Shown here: positions 1-8,296 of the stretch, one piece after another
How the letters are laid out: every line of letters begins with the position of its first letter
How positions within the stretch are numbered: position 1 is the stretch's first letter
NCBI GenBank assembly: GCA_963710275.1
Contig: CAVPZS010000008.1
Location: 1,302,001 to 1,366,000, forward strand
Length of the DNA stretch: 64,000 nucleotides
Source: Rhodoblastus sp963710275
GTDB lineage: Bacteria > Pseudomonadota > Alphaproteobacteria > Rhizobiales > Beijerinckiaceae
Direction of reading: 5' to 3'
Notes under the pieces: generated by a model
Database searches by the model: none
The model's input: only the letters and a program-made list of their open reading frames with translations
Told to the model about the DNA's origin: nothing
Made by a program: the position numbers and the translations under genes

Positions 1-417
1 CGCGATAGGAGCTGATCCAGCGCCGGAAGGCGTCGCCGATGATGGTTTCCGAGGTCGGCCGCACCACCAGCGGCTCTTCCAGCTCCGCCGCGGGATCGGC
101 CACCAGCTTGCCGTCGACGGCTTTCAGCCGATGATGGGTGACCACCGCCATTTCCTTGGCGAAGCCTTCGACATGCTCGGCTTCCTTGGCGATGAAGGTC
201 AGGGGAATGAACAGCGGGAAATAGCAGTTCTCGTGGCCGGTCTCCTTGATGCGCCGGTCGAGCGCCGCCTGGATCAGCTCCCAGACGCCCTAGCCCCAGG
301 GCTTGATGACCATGCAGCCGCGCACCGGCGAGGTTTCGGCCAGGTCGGCCTCGCGACCACCGCCTGGTACCAGTCGGGAAAATTGTCTTCGCGGGTGACG
401 GGCAGAGCGCGCTTCAT
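1..417 (-). CDS. proS: Proline--tRNA ligase, 5' part only, frame-disrupted
   Basis: Charges tRNA-Pro with proline in the cytosol. The reverse strand from ATG 417 begins MKRALPVTREDNFPDWYQAV and, once frames are joined, continues through GCMVIKPWG and a class II synthetase motif 2 region (PLVVRPTSETIIG) near the left edge, where the gene leaves the window. The sequence resembles the archaeal/eukaryote-like (type 3) ProRS rather than the usual alphaproteobacterial form. Two lesions are visible: a one-base frame change at about 351-355, and an in-frame TAG at 290-292 where a Tyr codon (PWGYG) is expected. Either sequencing error or a decaying second proS copy would explain this; a second copy elsewhere would decide. 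Confidence 0.75.
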
Positions 418-545
418 ACTGATGGTCCGGCCATTTCTGAAAGAGAGGCCGCCACTACTGAACCGGATTCGCGCCTTTTGCAACGCCCGCGCGACGCCGC
501 GTCCTCGCTCCGGCCAGGATCAGCCGGCGGACGCGGAAATGTGAT

Positions 546-725
546 CTAGCGTCGCGCCTTTTGCTGCCGCGCGGGCTGGCAGAAGCGCCATTCGCGGGGC
601 TCGGCGACTACGGCGCCGGGGCGCAGGGCCTCTGGGGGCATATTCCCCTTGGCGCCGCTTTCCTGGCACCAGGCGAAATGAATACGCGTCGGTAAATCGC
701 AATGGACACAGCGCGTTAACGGCAT
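546..725 (-). CDS. Small Cys-containing hypothetical protein (59 aa)
   Basis: Not recognised. Reading from ATG 725 gives a 59-residue protein with Cys at 6, 9, 20 and 49 (RCVHC, AWC, RFC), a spacing that could hold one zinc ion. It ends in a basic tail (ARQQKARR). A GGGGG run lies about 8 bases upstream of the ATG and would serve as a ribosome binding site. It is transcribed towards proS and ends 128 bases upstream of it. Support is the ribosome binding site, the full-length open frame and the non-random Cys pattern; no family was identified. Confidence 0.45.
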   Translation of the reverse strand: MPLTRCVHCDLPTRIHFAWCQESGAKGNMPPEALRPGAVVAEPREWRFCQPARQQKARR

Positions 726-1040
726 CGTTCGACCCCCACGTTAGGTGTTGGGCAGGCCGCCCGGCTGTTTCCAGCCCGGTCTGGACTGCATTCGCACCTG
801 CTGACTAGCAGGTATCGTGCCAACGTCTTGACTAATGAAGCGTTAACATCACGCCAAGCCGTTTTCCCCGAGGGTACTACGGTCAGGTTCGCGCAAGGTT
901 GCATGAGTTGACGAAGAAAAAGACCATTGTATGGGCGCCGCCGATGAGTCTTGCGGCGCCGCGCGAAAAATCTCGCCCCGCGCCGGCAAAAAGGCTATGA
1001 GGCGAAAGCGCGCTTTGCGCCGTAACTTTATAGGCCGCAC
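726..1040. other. Intergenic region, no gene seen
   Basis: This 315-base stretch separates the divergently transcribed small Cys protein and the DUF1772 gene, so it should hold both promoters. It has patches of lower GC (around 830-930). I see no convincing -35/-10 pair, RNA gene or inverted repeat. Confidence 0.4.
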
Positions 1041-1469
1041 ATGCTCTCTGGTCTGCTCGCTTTGGCTTTCGCCTGCGCTTTCTCCGGCGCCGCTCTCTAT
1101 GTCAATCTGGTCGAACAGCCGGCGCGGCTCGCCCTGGACGACAGCTCCATGGTGCGGGAATGGGCGCCCAGCGACCGCCGCGGCTTCGCCCTGCTCGGCG
1201 GCCTGGCTCTGCTCGCGGCACTCGCCGGCCTCATCGCCTTCGGCCAGGGCGGCGACGTGCGCTGGCTGATCGGCGCGCTGATCGCGCTCGCGAGTTGGCC
1301 CTACACCTTTTTCGTCATCGTGCCGCTGAACAACCGCCTGCTTGCGGAACCGGCAGGAAAGCCCGAAGCCGACGCCCGCGAAATGGTCACCATTTGGGGT
1401 TTTCTCGAATGGGGCCTCGTGGCGCTGGGCGTGATTTCCGCCGCGGTATTCGGCTGGACGCTGGGATAA
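1041..1469 (+). CDS. DUF1772 family integral membrane protein
   Basis: Predicted inner-membrane protein of 142 residues with four hydrophobic segments at about 2-20, 50-68, 73-92 and 120-140. The first helix ends in the family signature NLVEQPARL, and a conserved polar stretch (PLNNRLL) follows helix 3. These are typical of DUF1772, a family that includes fungal anthrone oxygenase-like proteins; the bacterial members have no established reaction. Length matches the family. It lies 36 bases upstream of the saccharopine-dehydrogenase-like gene on the same strand, so co-transcription is likely. Confidence 0.75.
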   Translation: MLSGLLALAFACAFSGAALYVNLVEQPARLALDDSSMVREWAPSDRRGFALLGGLALLAALAGLIAFGQGGDVRWLIGALIALASWPYTFFVIVPLNNRLLAEPAGKPEADAREMVTIWGFLEWGLVALGVISAAVFGWTLG

Positions 1470-1505
1470 AAAGTCCTTTCCGCGTCGCATGGGCGGGACG
1501 CGACC

Positions 1506-2611
1506 ATGGCAGAGCGCAAACTTCTCCTGATCGGGGCGACCGGCGTGTTCGGCGCGCGGCTGGCGCGTCAGCTGGCGCTATGCGACGGGATCGCCCTCTC
1601 GGTCGCCAGCCGCGACGCGTCCCGGGCCGCGGGGCTGGCGGCCGCAATCGGGCATGGCGCGACGGCTGGCGTGACAGGCGTCGCTTTCGACAACCGTCGC
1701 GATCTCCAGCAACTCGCGACGATGCGGCCCTGGCTGGTGATCGACGCCTCCGGCCCGTTCCAGGGCTGCGACTATGCGCTCGCCGAGGCCAGCCTGAAGT
1801 CCGGCGCGCATTTCATCGACCTCGCCGACGCGCGCGACTATGTGCTGGGTTTTGCAGCCGCCCTCGATCCCCTGGCGCGCGACAGGAATCTCGTCGCCTT
1901 GACCGGCGCAAGCTCGACGCCGGCGCTGTCCTCGGCGGCGGTGGCGGCCCTGACGGAGGGATGGCGGCAAATCGACTCGGTGGACTGCGCTATTGCTCCA
2001 GGCGGCGCCAGCGACGTCGGCCTGTCGGTGACCGCGGCCATCCTGTCCTATGCCGGGCGTCCCGTGGCGGTTTTCCGCGACGGCCAGCCGCAGCACACGG
2101 TCGGCTGGGGTTCGGTCGAGCGCCGGGACTTTCCGGGCCTTGGCCGCCGTTTCGTCTCTCCGGTCGAGACGCCTGATTCGGAGCTTCTGCCGAAATTTTT
2201 CGGCGTGCGCGAGCAGGTGCGCTTCTTCGCCGGGCTTGAATCGCCGCTTGAACATTTCGGACTGCTGGCGCTGGCGCGCTCGGACCGCGATGCGCCTCCC
2301 CGCTACTGGCGAAGACCCTCCATGGCGCGCGGCGCTTCACGCGGCCCTTTTGCGGGGATCGCGGCGGCATGCTCGTCCGCGTCGTGGGCCTCGACGCGAG
2401 GGGCGCCCCGGCAAAATCGCAATGGAGCCTGATCGCTGAGCGCAACGACGGGCCGAACGTGCCGACCCTGGCCGCCGTCGCGGCCGTTCGCGCCTTGCTC
2501 GCTGACAAGATTGCGCCGGGGGCGAGACCCTGTGTCGGCGTGCTCGATCTCGCGGCGATCGAGCGGGAAATGCGGAATTTCGCCATCACGACCCGGCGCG
2601 CAGTTTATTGA
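1506..2611 (+). CDS. Saccharopine dehydrogenase-like NAD(P)-binding protein, frameshifted
   Basis: The N-terminus carries a Rossmann nucleotide-binding loop (LIGATGVFGARLA, residues about 7-19), then a saccharopine-dehydrogenase-type fold (VIDASGPFQGCDYA, LTGASSTPALS). Homologues are called saccharopine dehydrogenase NADP-binding domain proteins; the substrate is unknown. The first frame becomes nonsensical near 2290, where the frame changes by one base; the next frame continues LAKTLHGARRFTRPFCGDRG and ends at 2611, giving about 368 residues, the expected size. A single-base indel in the assembly is the simplest explanation. It is followed 48 bases later by the alcohol dehydrogenase gene on the same strand. 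Confidence 0.7.
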
Positions 2612-2659
2612 CAGTCTCCCTCCGCCGGGTCGAAACTCACCGGCGTCAGGGAGTTGCTC

Positions 2660-3655
2660 ATGCAGGCCATGGTCTTGAACCGCATCGGCGCGCCGCTCGA
2701 ATGGACGGAGCGCCCCGCCCCCCTGCCCGGCCCCGGCGAAATCCGCCTGAAAATTTCGGCCTGCGGCGTCTGCCGCACCGACCTCCATGTGGTCGACGGC
2801 GAGCTGCCACATCCGCGCGTTCCAATTATTCCCGGCCATGAAATCGTCGGGCGGGTCGACCGGCTCGGCCCTGGCGTCAGCGGTTTCGACATTGGCGAGC
2901 GCGTCGGCGTGCCCTGGCTCGGCCATACCTGCCAAACCTGCGCCTGCTGCGCCGGCGGCCACGAAAATCTCTGCGACCACCCGGAATTCACCGGTTATTC
3001 CCGCGACGGCGGCTATGCGACCATGACCGTCGCCGACGCGCGCTTCGCCTTTCCGCTTGGCGATGTCGGAGAGGATGCGGCGCTGGCGCCCCTGCTGTGC
3101 GCGGGCCTGATCGGCTGGCGGGCGTTCAAGATCGCCGGGCGCAGCGCCGGCCACATCCAGAAGCTCGGCCTCTATGGCTTCGGCGCCGCCGCGCATATCC
3201 TGGCCCAGGTGGCGATCAAGCAGGGCCACGATGTCTTCGCGTTTACCTCGCCCGGCGATGTAAAGACCCAAAATTTCGCCCGGAAACTCGGCGCCGCCTG
3301 GGCCGGCGGCTCGGACGAGGCGCCGCCCGAACGCCTCGATGCGGCAATCCTTTTCGCCCCGGTCGGCGCGCTTGTCCCCCTGGCCCTGAAGGCGGTGCGC
3401 AAGGGCGGCGCGGTGGTCTGCGCCGGCATCCACATGAGCGACATTCCGAGCTTTCCCTATGCCCTTTTGTGGGAGGAGCGCCAGCTGGTCTCGGTCGCCA
3501 ATCTCACCCGGCGCGACGGACTGGAGTTTTTAAGGCTCGCGCCGCAGCTCGGCGTCGAAACCACGACGCGGCTTTATCCGTTGTTCCGGGCCAATGACGC
3601 GCTCGCCGATCTGCGGGCCGGCGCCTTTGACGGCGCGGCGGTGCTGATACCCTGA
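2660..3655 (+). CDS. Zinc-dependent alcohol dehydrogenase
   Basis: Medium-chain dehydrogenase/reductase that would interconvert an alcohol and an aldehyde using NAD(P). Catalytic zinc ligands are visible as Cys38 (CGVCRTD) and His60 (PGHE). The structural zinc site C-x2-C-x2-C-x7-C is Cys91, 94, 97 and 105. The coenzyme loop reads GLYGFGAAAH, close to the GxGxxG of the family. At 331 residues it is slightly shorter than usual and matches the AdhA/YogA-like branch. ATG 2660 is chosen over an in-frame TTG at 2654 because CAGGGAG lies 6-7 bases before it. The natural substrate cannot be told from sequence. Confidence 0.85.
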   Translation: MQAMVLNRIGAPLEWTERPAPLPGPGEIRLKISACGVCRTDLHVVDGELPHPRVPIIPGHEIVGRVDRLGPGVSGFDIGERVGVPWLGHTCQTCACCAGGHENLCDHPEFTGYSRDGGYATMTVADARFAFPLGDVGEDAALAPLLCAGLIGWRAFKIAGRSAGHIQKLGLYGFGAAAHILAQVAIKQGHDVFAFTSPGDVKTQNFARKLGAAWAGGSDEAPPERLDAAILFAPVGALVPLALKAVRKGGAVVCAGIHMSDIPSFPYALLWEERQLVSVANLTRRDGLEFLRLAPQLGVETTTRLYPLFRANDALADLRAGAFDGAAVLIP

Positions 3656-3670
3656 TTTTTCGAGGACGAA

Positions 3671-4552
3671 ATGGCCAAGGACAAATCCGCCATCGAGACG
3701 AAACAATTTCGCGTCAAGGAAGACCAGAAGGTCGATCTTTCCAAATGGCCGACGCGCGTCCCGCCGGTTTACCCGACGAAGGAGGCCTATCAGGCGATGC
3801 TCGCCGCCCATGTCACACGGTTGAGCGACTTGCAGCAAAAACTCTATGCGGCCAATCGGCACGCCCTGCTGCTGATCTTCCAGGCCATGGACGCGGCCGG
3901 AAAGGATGGCTGCATCCGCCACGTGATGTCGGGAGTCAATCCGCAGGGCTGTCAGGTCAGCAGCTTCAAACACCCCAGCGGCGCGGAGCTGGAACATGAT
4001 TTCCTCTGGCGCACGACGCGCGAGTTGCCAGAGCGTGGCAAGATCGGCATTTTCAACCGCTCCTATTACGAGAATGTGCTGATTGTGCGCGTCCATCCCG
4101 AACTGCTGGGACCGGAGGGGTTCGAACCCAAGGACGATCGCGATAAATTCTGGAAAGAGCGCTATCATTCGATCCGTGAACTGGAGCGCCATCTCACGGC
4201 CAACAATGTCCATGTGGTCAAATTTTTCCTGCATCTGTCAAAGGACGAGCAGCGCAAGCGTTTTTTGGCCCGCATCGACGAGCCGGAGAAGAACTGGAAG
4301 TTTTCGCAAGCCGACATGATCGAGCGCGGTTTCTGGGCCGATTACCAGCGCGCCTATGAGCTCTGCCTGTCCGCCACCAGCACCGAGGACGCGCCCTGGA
4401 ATGTCGTCCCCGCCGACGACAAGAAGTCGGCGCGGCTGATCGTGTCGCAGGTCATCCTGGACAAGCTGGAGTTGTTGAAGCTCGCCTTTCCCAGCGTCAG
4501 CGACGCGCGTCGGTCGGAGTTGCAGGCGATCCGGGGCCAGCTGGAATCGTGA
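3671..4552 (+). CDS. ppk2: PPK2 family polyphosphate:nucleotide phosphotransferase
   Basis: Cytosolic enzyme that transfers phosphate between polyphosphate and nucleotides. The 293-residue protein has the PPK2 Walker A-like loop (FQAMDAAGKDG, about 70-80), a conserved SFKHPSGAELEHDFLWR block and the NRSYYE motif near 130. This is the short single-domain architecture, and the sequence most resembles the class that acts on AMP/ADP, although class assignment from sequence is uncertain. GAGGA lies 4-5 bases before ATG 3671. It starts 15 bases after the alcohol dehydrogenase gene, so the two probably share a transcript. Confidence 0.9.
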   Translation: MAKDKSAIETKQFRVKEDQKVDLSKWPTRVPPVYPTKEAYQAMLAAHVTRLSDLQQKLYAANRHALLLIFQAMDAAGKDGCIRHVMSGVNPQGCQVSSFKHPSGAELEHDFLWRTTRELPERGKIGIFNRSYYENVLIVRVHPELLGPEGFEPKDDRDKFWKERYHSIRELERHLTANNVHVVKFFLHLSKDEQRKRFLARIDEPEKNWKFSQADMIERGFWADYQRAYELCLSATSTEDAPWNVVPADDKKSARLIVSQVILDKLELLKLAFPSVSDARRSELQAIRGQLES

Positions 4553-4703
4553 CTGCGCGCTTCGCTCCTCACTTGAGGCGCGCCTATTGAATTCACCATT
4601 GAAACAATAATCTGAACCTGGATTTTTGAGCTTCGTCGGCACGACGTCTCTCGCCACAAGAAGCTGGCGTTGGACTTTTCAACCTTCAGCTGAAGACCTT
4701 GGG

Positions 4704-5513
4704 TCAGCCGTCCAGCGGCTCCATCCACACCTTGAACGACCGCAGGACATGCGGGCCGAATGAGTGGACGATCGGCACGTCGCCGGCGTCGCGCCCCCGG
4801 GCGATCAGGATACGGCCGGCGCGGGGCGCGTTGTTGCGCGGGTCGAAGGTCCACCAGCGGCCGCCGAGGAAGACTTCCATCCAGGCGCAGAAGTCCTGAT
4901 CCGCGTAGGGCGGCGGCAGGCCGATGTCGCTGATGTAACCGGTGCAGTAGCGCGCGGGGATGTTCATGCAGCGCGTGAAGGCGACGGCGAGATGGGCAAA
5001 GTCGCGGCAGACGCCGACGCCCTTGAAGTAAGCCTGCGACGCGGTGCGGGTCGGGTCGCAGTTTAGATAATCGAAGCGCAGATGGTTGTGGACATAATCG
5101 CAGATCGCCTGCACGCGGCCCCATCCGGTCGGCGCATTTTCGAACAGGCGCCACGCCTCCTGCGACAGCAGGTCGGTGTCGCAATAGCGGCTGCCGAGAA
5201 GGAACTGGATCGTCTCGTCGGGCAGGTCCTGGATCTGATGCTGCACGGCGTCCGGCGCGACCGGGTCGAAAGAGCCGGAATCGTGGATGACCGCATCGGC
5301 GTGGAAGCGGATGACGCCGGCCGGCGCGACAAGGCGAAAACAGAAATTGCCGAAACCATCATGATAGGTCGTCAGCGGAATTCGCGGCTCGACATGCATG
5401 AAATCCGGCGATTCCAGCTGCCCTGCGCGGCTGTGGTGAACGTTCAGCGCGCCGATCATCGGCGTCGGCTTGGGCGTCTCGTAAGACATGTCGTAGCCGA
5501 AACGAATGCGCAT
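4704..5513 (-). CDS. Transglutaminase-like (papain-fold) protein
   Basis: Protein of 269 residues with an N-terminal beta-sandwich region typical of bacterial transglutaminase-like proteins (FGYDMSY, HVEPRIPLTTYHD) followed by the catalytic core. The nucleophile is Cys169 in KGVGVCRDFAHL and the acid is Asp224 in WWTFDPRNN. The canonical catalytic His position falls in QDFCAWMEVF, where this protein has Cys209; relatives often carry Ser there, so activity may be altered or supported by another residue. ATG 5513 is taken because the family begins MRIRFGYDM; the longer open frame upstream is not conserved in character. Substrate unknown; it stands alone. Confidence 0.8.
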   Translation of the reverse strand: MRIRFGYDMSYETPKPTPMIGALNVHHSRAGQLESPDFMHVEPRIPLTTYHDGFGNFCFRLVAPAGVIRFHADAVIHDSGSFDPVAPDAVQHQIQDLPDETIQFLLGSRYCDTDLLSQEAWRLFENAPTGWGRVQAICDYVHNHLRFDYLNCDPTRTASQAYFKGVGVCRDFAHLAVAFTRCMNIPARYCTGYISDIGLPPPYADQDFCAWMEVFLGGRWWTFDPRNNAPRAGRILIARGRDAGDVPIVHSFGPHVLRSFKVWMEPLDG

Positions 5514-5673
5514 GAAAACTCCCGACCTGGATTGGCGTCGCGCGCCAGCTTTAAACCCGAATGCGGATTTTCGGGCGCCAAAAAACAGGCGGGAGGGTTT
5601 ATGGCGCAATAACGCCCTTGGTCGGCGCATTTTTCAGGCGCCGGCGATTTCTGCGTGGCTCGCGGCGCGAAAA

Positions 5674-6057
5674 TCAGCCGTTCAGTTTCCAGCTTTCGCC
5701 CGCGCGGCAAGCCGTGCCCTTGCCGACGACCGGACGGCCGTTGATGTAGATGGTGTGGGTGAAGTCGCGGCAGTCGCCGGCGCCGCCGGCAGCCGGCGCG
5801 ATATAGCCATAGGCGCCGTCGTCGCCACGCCAGGTCTTGCGCTCGCCGCTGGAAAGCGCCGCCATCTCGGCCTTGTTGGCGGCGGTCTTGTCGGCCGCGT
5901 CGAGGTTCTGGCCGAGCGACCCGCTGGCCAGGCCAGCATAGGGCGGCGCAACGACGGCGGCCGCAGCCGCGGGCGCCTCGCTCGTCGAATTGGAAGCGCA
6001 GCCCGAAAGGGAAACGAGAACAGCAACGGCAAAACCGGCGCGCGCCAGAGAGATCAC
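5674..6057 (-). CDS. Outer-membrane lipoprotein with surface-antigen (RT0821-like) domain
   Basis: The 127-residue precursor has a lipoprotein signal peptide with lipobox SLSGC (Cys20). The mature part is an Ala-rich linker followed by the domain found in alphaproteobacterial surface antigens related to Rickettsia 17-kDa antigen: TWRGDDGAYGYIAP, then CRDFTHTIYINGRPVVGKGT and a final ACRAGESWKLNG. Function is unknown; related proteins sit in the outer membrane. It lies between the transglutaminase-like gene and feuQ on the same strand, with a 130-base gap on the upstream side. Confidence 0.75.
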   Translation of the reverse strand: MISLARAGFAVAVLVSLSGCASNSTSEAPAAAAAVVAPPYAGLASGSLGQNLDAADKTAANKAEMAALSSGERKTWRGDDGAYGYIAPAAGGAGDCRDFTHTIYINGRPVVGKGTACRAGESWKLNG

Positions 6058-6187
6058 GGCAAAACCTCCAGAAAATGTTTGAACGCCAACCGGCGCGATC
6101 TTGGCCGCACTTTTATGGCATTTGCCGCCCGGAGGAAAGCGCGTGACAGGAACAAACCGCGAAAAAGCAAAATGTGTGGGAAATTGG

Positions 6188-7561
6188 TCACGCCGCCGGC
6201 AGTGCGGGCAGCACCAGGATCGCCCTCAAACCGCCGAGCGGCGAATCGCCCAGTTCCAGCCGGCCGCCGTAGGCCGCCGCCAGGTCGTCGACAATTGAAA
6301 GGCCCAGCCCCGAGCCGGGCTTGCTCTCGTCGAGCCGCCGTCCACGCCTGAGCGCCTCGGCGCGCCGCTCCGCAGCCAATCCGGGGCCGTCGTCGTCGAC
6401 GGTGGCGCGGAAGAACAGCCGCTCTTGGCCGCCGGACGGAATTAGCTCCACCTTCACCTGCGCCTCGGTCTTCGCCCATTTGCAGGCATTGTCGATCAGG
6501 TTTCCGGCCATGTCGTCGAAATCCTGCCTTTCGCCCATGAAGCGCAAATCTTCCGGGCAATCCACGGAAAGGTCGACGTTTCGGTAGATCTTGCCGAAGG
6601 CTCGCGCCATGGCGGCGAGCGAAGGCGCAGGATCGCAGGCGGCGCCGATCGCGCCGGCGCGCGTCGCGGCGCGGGCGCGGTCGAGATAGAAGGCGACCTG
6701 ATCCCGCATCACATCCGCCTGTTCGCCGACCTTCTTGGCAAGCGGCGAGGCGTCGGCGTCCGCCTCGTTCATGATGACGCTGAGCGGGGTCTTCAGCGCA
6801 TGGGCGAGATTGCCGACCTGGGTGCGCGCCCGCTCGACGATTTCGCGATTGGCGGAGATGAGCAGATTGAGTTCGTTCGCAAGCGGCGCGATTTCCAGCG
6901 GAAATTCGCCCGCGATCTTTTCCGCCCTGCCGCGCCGCACCGCGATGACGTCGCGCCGCAGCCGCCGCAACGGTCTCAAGCCATAGCGCGCCTGAAACGC
7001 CATGGCCGCCACCAGCAGCAGTCCCAGGAATATGAAGGTGACGCCGAGATCGAACTCGAACAGGGCGACCTGGCCGTCGACGCTCTGGGTGGTCGCCGCG
7101 ACCTGCACCAGATAGCGGCCCTGGTCGCCGGCGTCGATCTCGCGCTCCAGCATGCGCAGCGGCTTGCCGTCCGGCCCGTCGACGTCGCCGCGCCGCCGCC
7201 CGTCGGGATCGGCTTGAACCGCCGTCAGCTTTGGCAGGCGGGAGGCGAACAGCGATCGCGAGGTCCTTACGTTCGGCGCGGCGCCATCGAGCCGCGTGAT
7301 CTGCCAGTACCAGCCGGATTGCAGCAATTCGAACTGCGGCTCGCCCAATTGCCCCGGCTCGGCGTCTTCGCGCGGCGAGGCGATGTCGGCGACCAGCGCG
7401 CGCAGATAGACGCTGAGCTGGTCATCAAGCGCGGCCTCCGCCGTTTCGCGATAGAGGGTGGACAGCACCAGGGCGGCGAAGGTCAGGATCACGATGCAGG
7501 CCAGGGCCGAGGTCAGGAACAGCCTCGTGGCGATCGAGGCCGCGCCCCACCTCCATTTCAT
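6188..7561 (-). CDS. feuQ: Sensor histidine kinase, FeuQ/PhoQ-like
   Basis: Inner-membrane sensor of 457 residues. Membrane segments are at about 13-35 and 171-190, enclosing a 135-residue periplasmic domain. A HAMP-like linker follows, then a HisKA domain with phospho-acceptor His254 (NLAHALKTPLS), then an ATPase domain with DDGPGL and GSGLGLSIVDDLA boxes. Its start overlaps the response regulator stop by four bases (ATGA at 7558-7561), so the pair is translationally coupled. The name rests on the strong resemblance of the partner regulator to rhizobial FeuP. The periplasmic PepSY-like protein encoded first in this operon is a candidate modulator of the sensor. Confidence 0.85.
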   Translation of the reverse strand: MKWRWGAASIATRLFLTSALACIVILTFAALVLSTLYRETAEAALDDQLSVYLRALVADIASPREDAEPGQLGEPQFELLQSGWYWQITRLDGAAPNVRTSRSLFASRLPKLTAVQADPDGRRRGDVDGPDGKPLRMLEREIDAGDQGRYLVQVAATTQSVDGQVALFEFDLGVTFIFLGLLLVAAMAFQARYGLRPLRRLRRDVIAVRRGRAEKIAGEFPLEIAPLANELNLLISANREIVERARTQVGNLAHALKTPLSVIMNEADADASPLAKKVGEQADVMRDQVAFYLDRARAATRAGAIGAACDPAPSLAAMARAFGKIYRNVDLSVDCPEDLRFMGERQDFDDMAGNLIDNACKWAKTEAQVKVELIPSGGQERLFFRATVDDDGPGLAAERRAEALRRGRRLDESKPGSGLGLSIVDDLAAAYGGRLELGDSPLGGLRAILVLPALPAA

Positions 7562-8244
7562 TTCGGCGCGGGGGCGCGGTCCGCGCCGCCGCCCTCCATC
7601 ATGTAGCCGAGTCCCCGCACCGTCTGCAGCACGTCGACGCCGAGTTTTTTGCGGAGACGGCCGATGAAGACCTCGATGGTGTTGGAATCGCGGTCGAAAT
7701 CCTGATCGTAGAGATGTTCCACGATCTCGCCGCGCGACACCACGCGCCCGGCGTGATGCATCAGATAGGCAAGCAGGCGGTATTCATGCGACGTCAGCTT
7801 TACGGGCGCGCCGGAGACGAGCACCCGTCCTGATTTGGTGTCGAGCGACACAGACCCGCAGACCAGTTCGTTGGTGGCGTGGCCGGTCGAACGGCGCAGC
7901 AGCGCCCGCAGTCGGGCCAGCACTTCCTCCAGATGGAAGGGCTTGGCGACATAATCGTCGGCGCCGGCGTCGAAGCCCTGCACCTTCTCGCTCCAGCCGT
8001 CGCGGGCGGTCAGGATCAGCACCGGCATGGTCCGACCCGCCTTGCGCCAGGCCGTCAGCACCGAGATGCCGTCCAGCTTCGGCAGGCCGATATCGAGCAC
8101 CACGGCGTCATAGGGTTCGGTGTCGCCAAGAAAATGCCCCTCCTCGCCGTCCAGCGCCGCATCGACGGCATAGCCGGCCGCCTCCAGCGCGGCCACGAGC
8201 TGGCGGTTGAGATCCTTGTCGTCCTCGATCACAAGCAGGCGCAA
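7558..8244 (-). CDS. feuP: OmpR-family response regulator, FeuP-like
   Basis: Cytosolic DNA-binding regulator of 228 residues. The receiver domain has the acidic pocket EDD at 7-9, phospho-acceptor Asp51 (VVLDIGLP), the switch Thr in LTARD and Lys in AKPFH. The C-terminal winged helix contains LTSHEYRLLAYLMHH and SNTIEVFIGRLRKK. The block GDTEPYDAVVLDIGLPKLDG and the C-terminal EHLYDQDFDRDSNTIEVF are nearly the same as I recall for Sinorhizobium FeuP. It sits between the PepSY-like gene (52 bases upstream) and feuQ. Confidence 0.88.
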   Translation of the reverse strand: MRLLVIEDDKDLNRQLVAALEAAGYAVDAALDGEEGHFLGDTEPYDAVVLDIGLPKLDGISVLTAWRKAGRTMPVLILTARDGWSEKVQGFDAGADDYVAKPFHLEEVLARLRALLRRSTGHATNELVCGSVSLDTKSGRVLVSGAPVKLTSHEYRLLAYLMHHAGRVVSRGEIVEHLYDQDFDRDSNTIEVFIGRLRKKLGVDVLQTVRGLGYMMEGGGADRAPAPK

Positions 8245-8296
8245 TTTCTTTCCCCCTTTTTGACCCCTCGCGCCAGCCCGAGCCCGTCGGAAGGCG

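Noticed and set aside
4112..4135. A tRNA-like T-loop sequence (GGGGTTCGAACCCAAGG)
   Set aside because: It lies inside the PPK2 coding sequence and no cloverleaf can be drawn around it.
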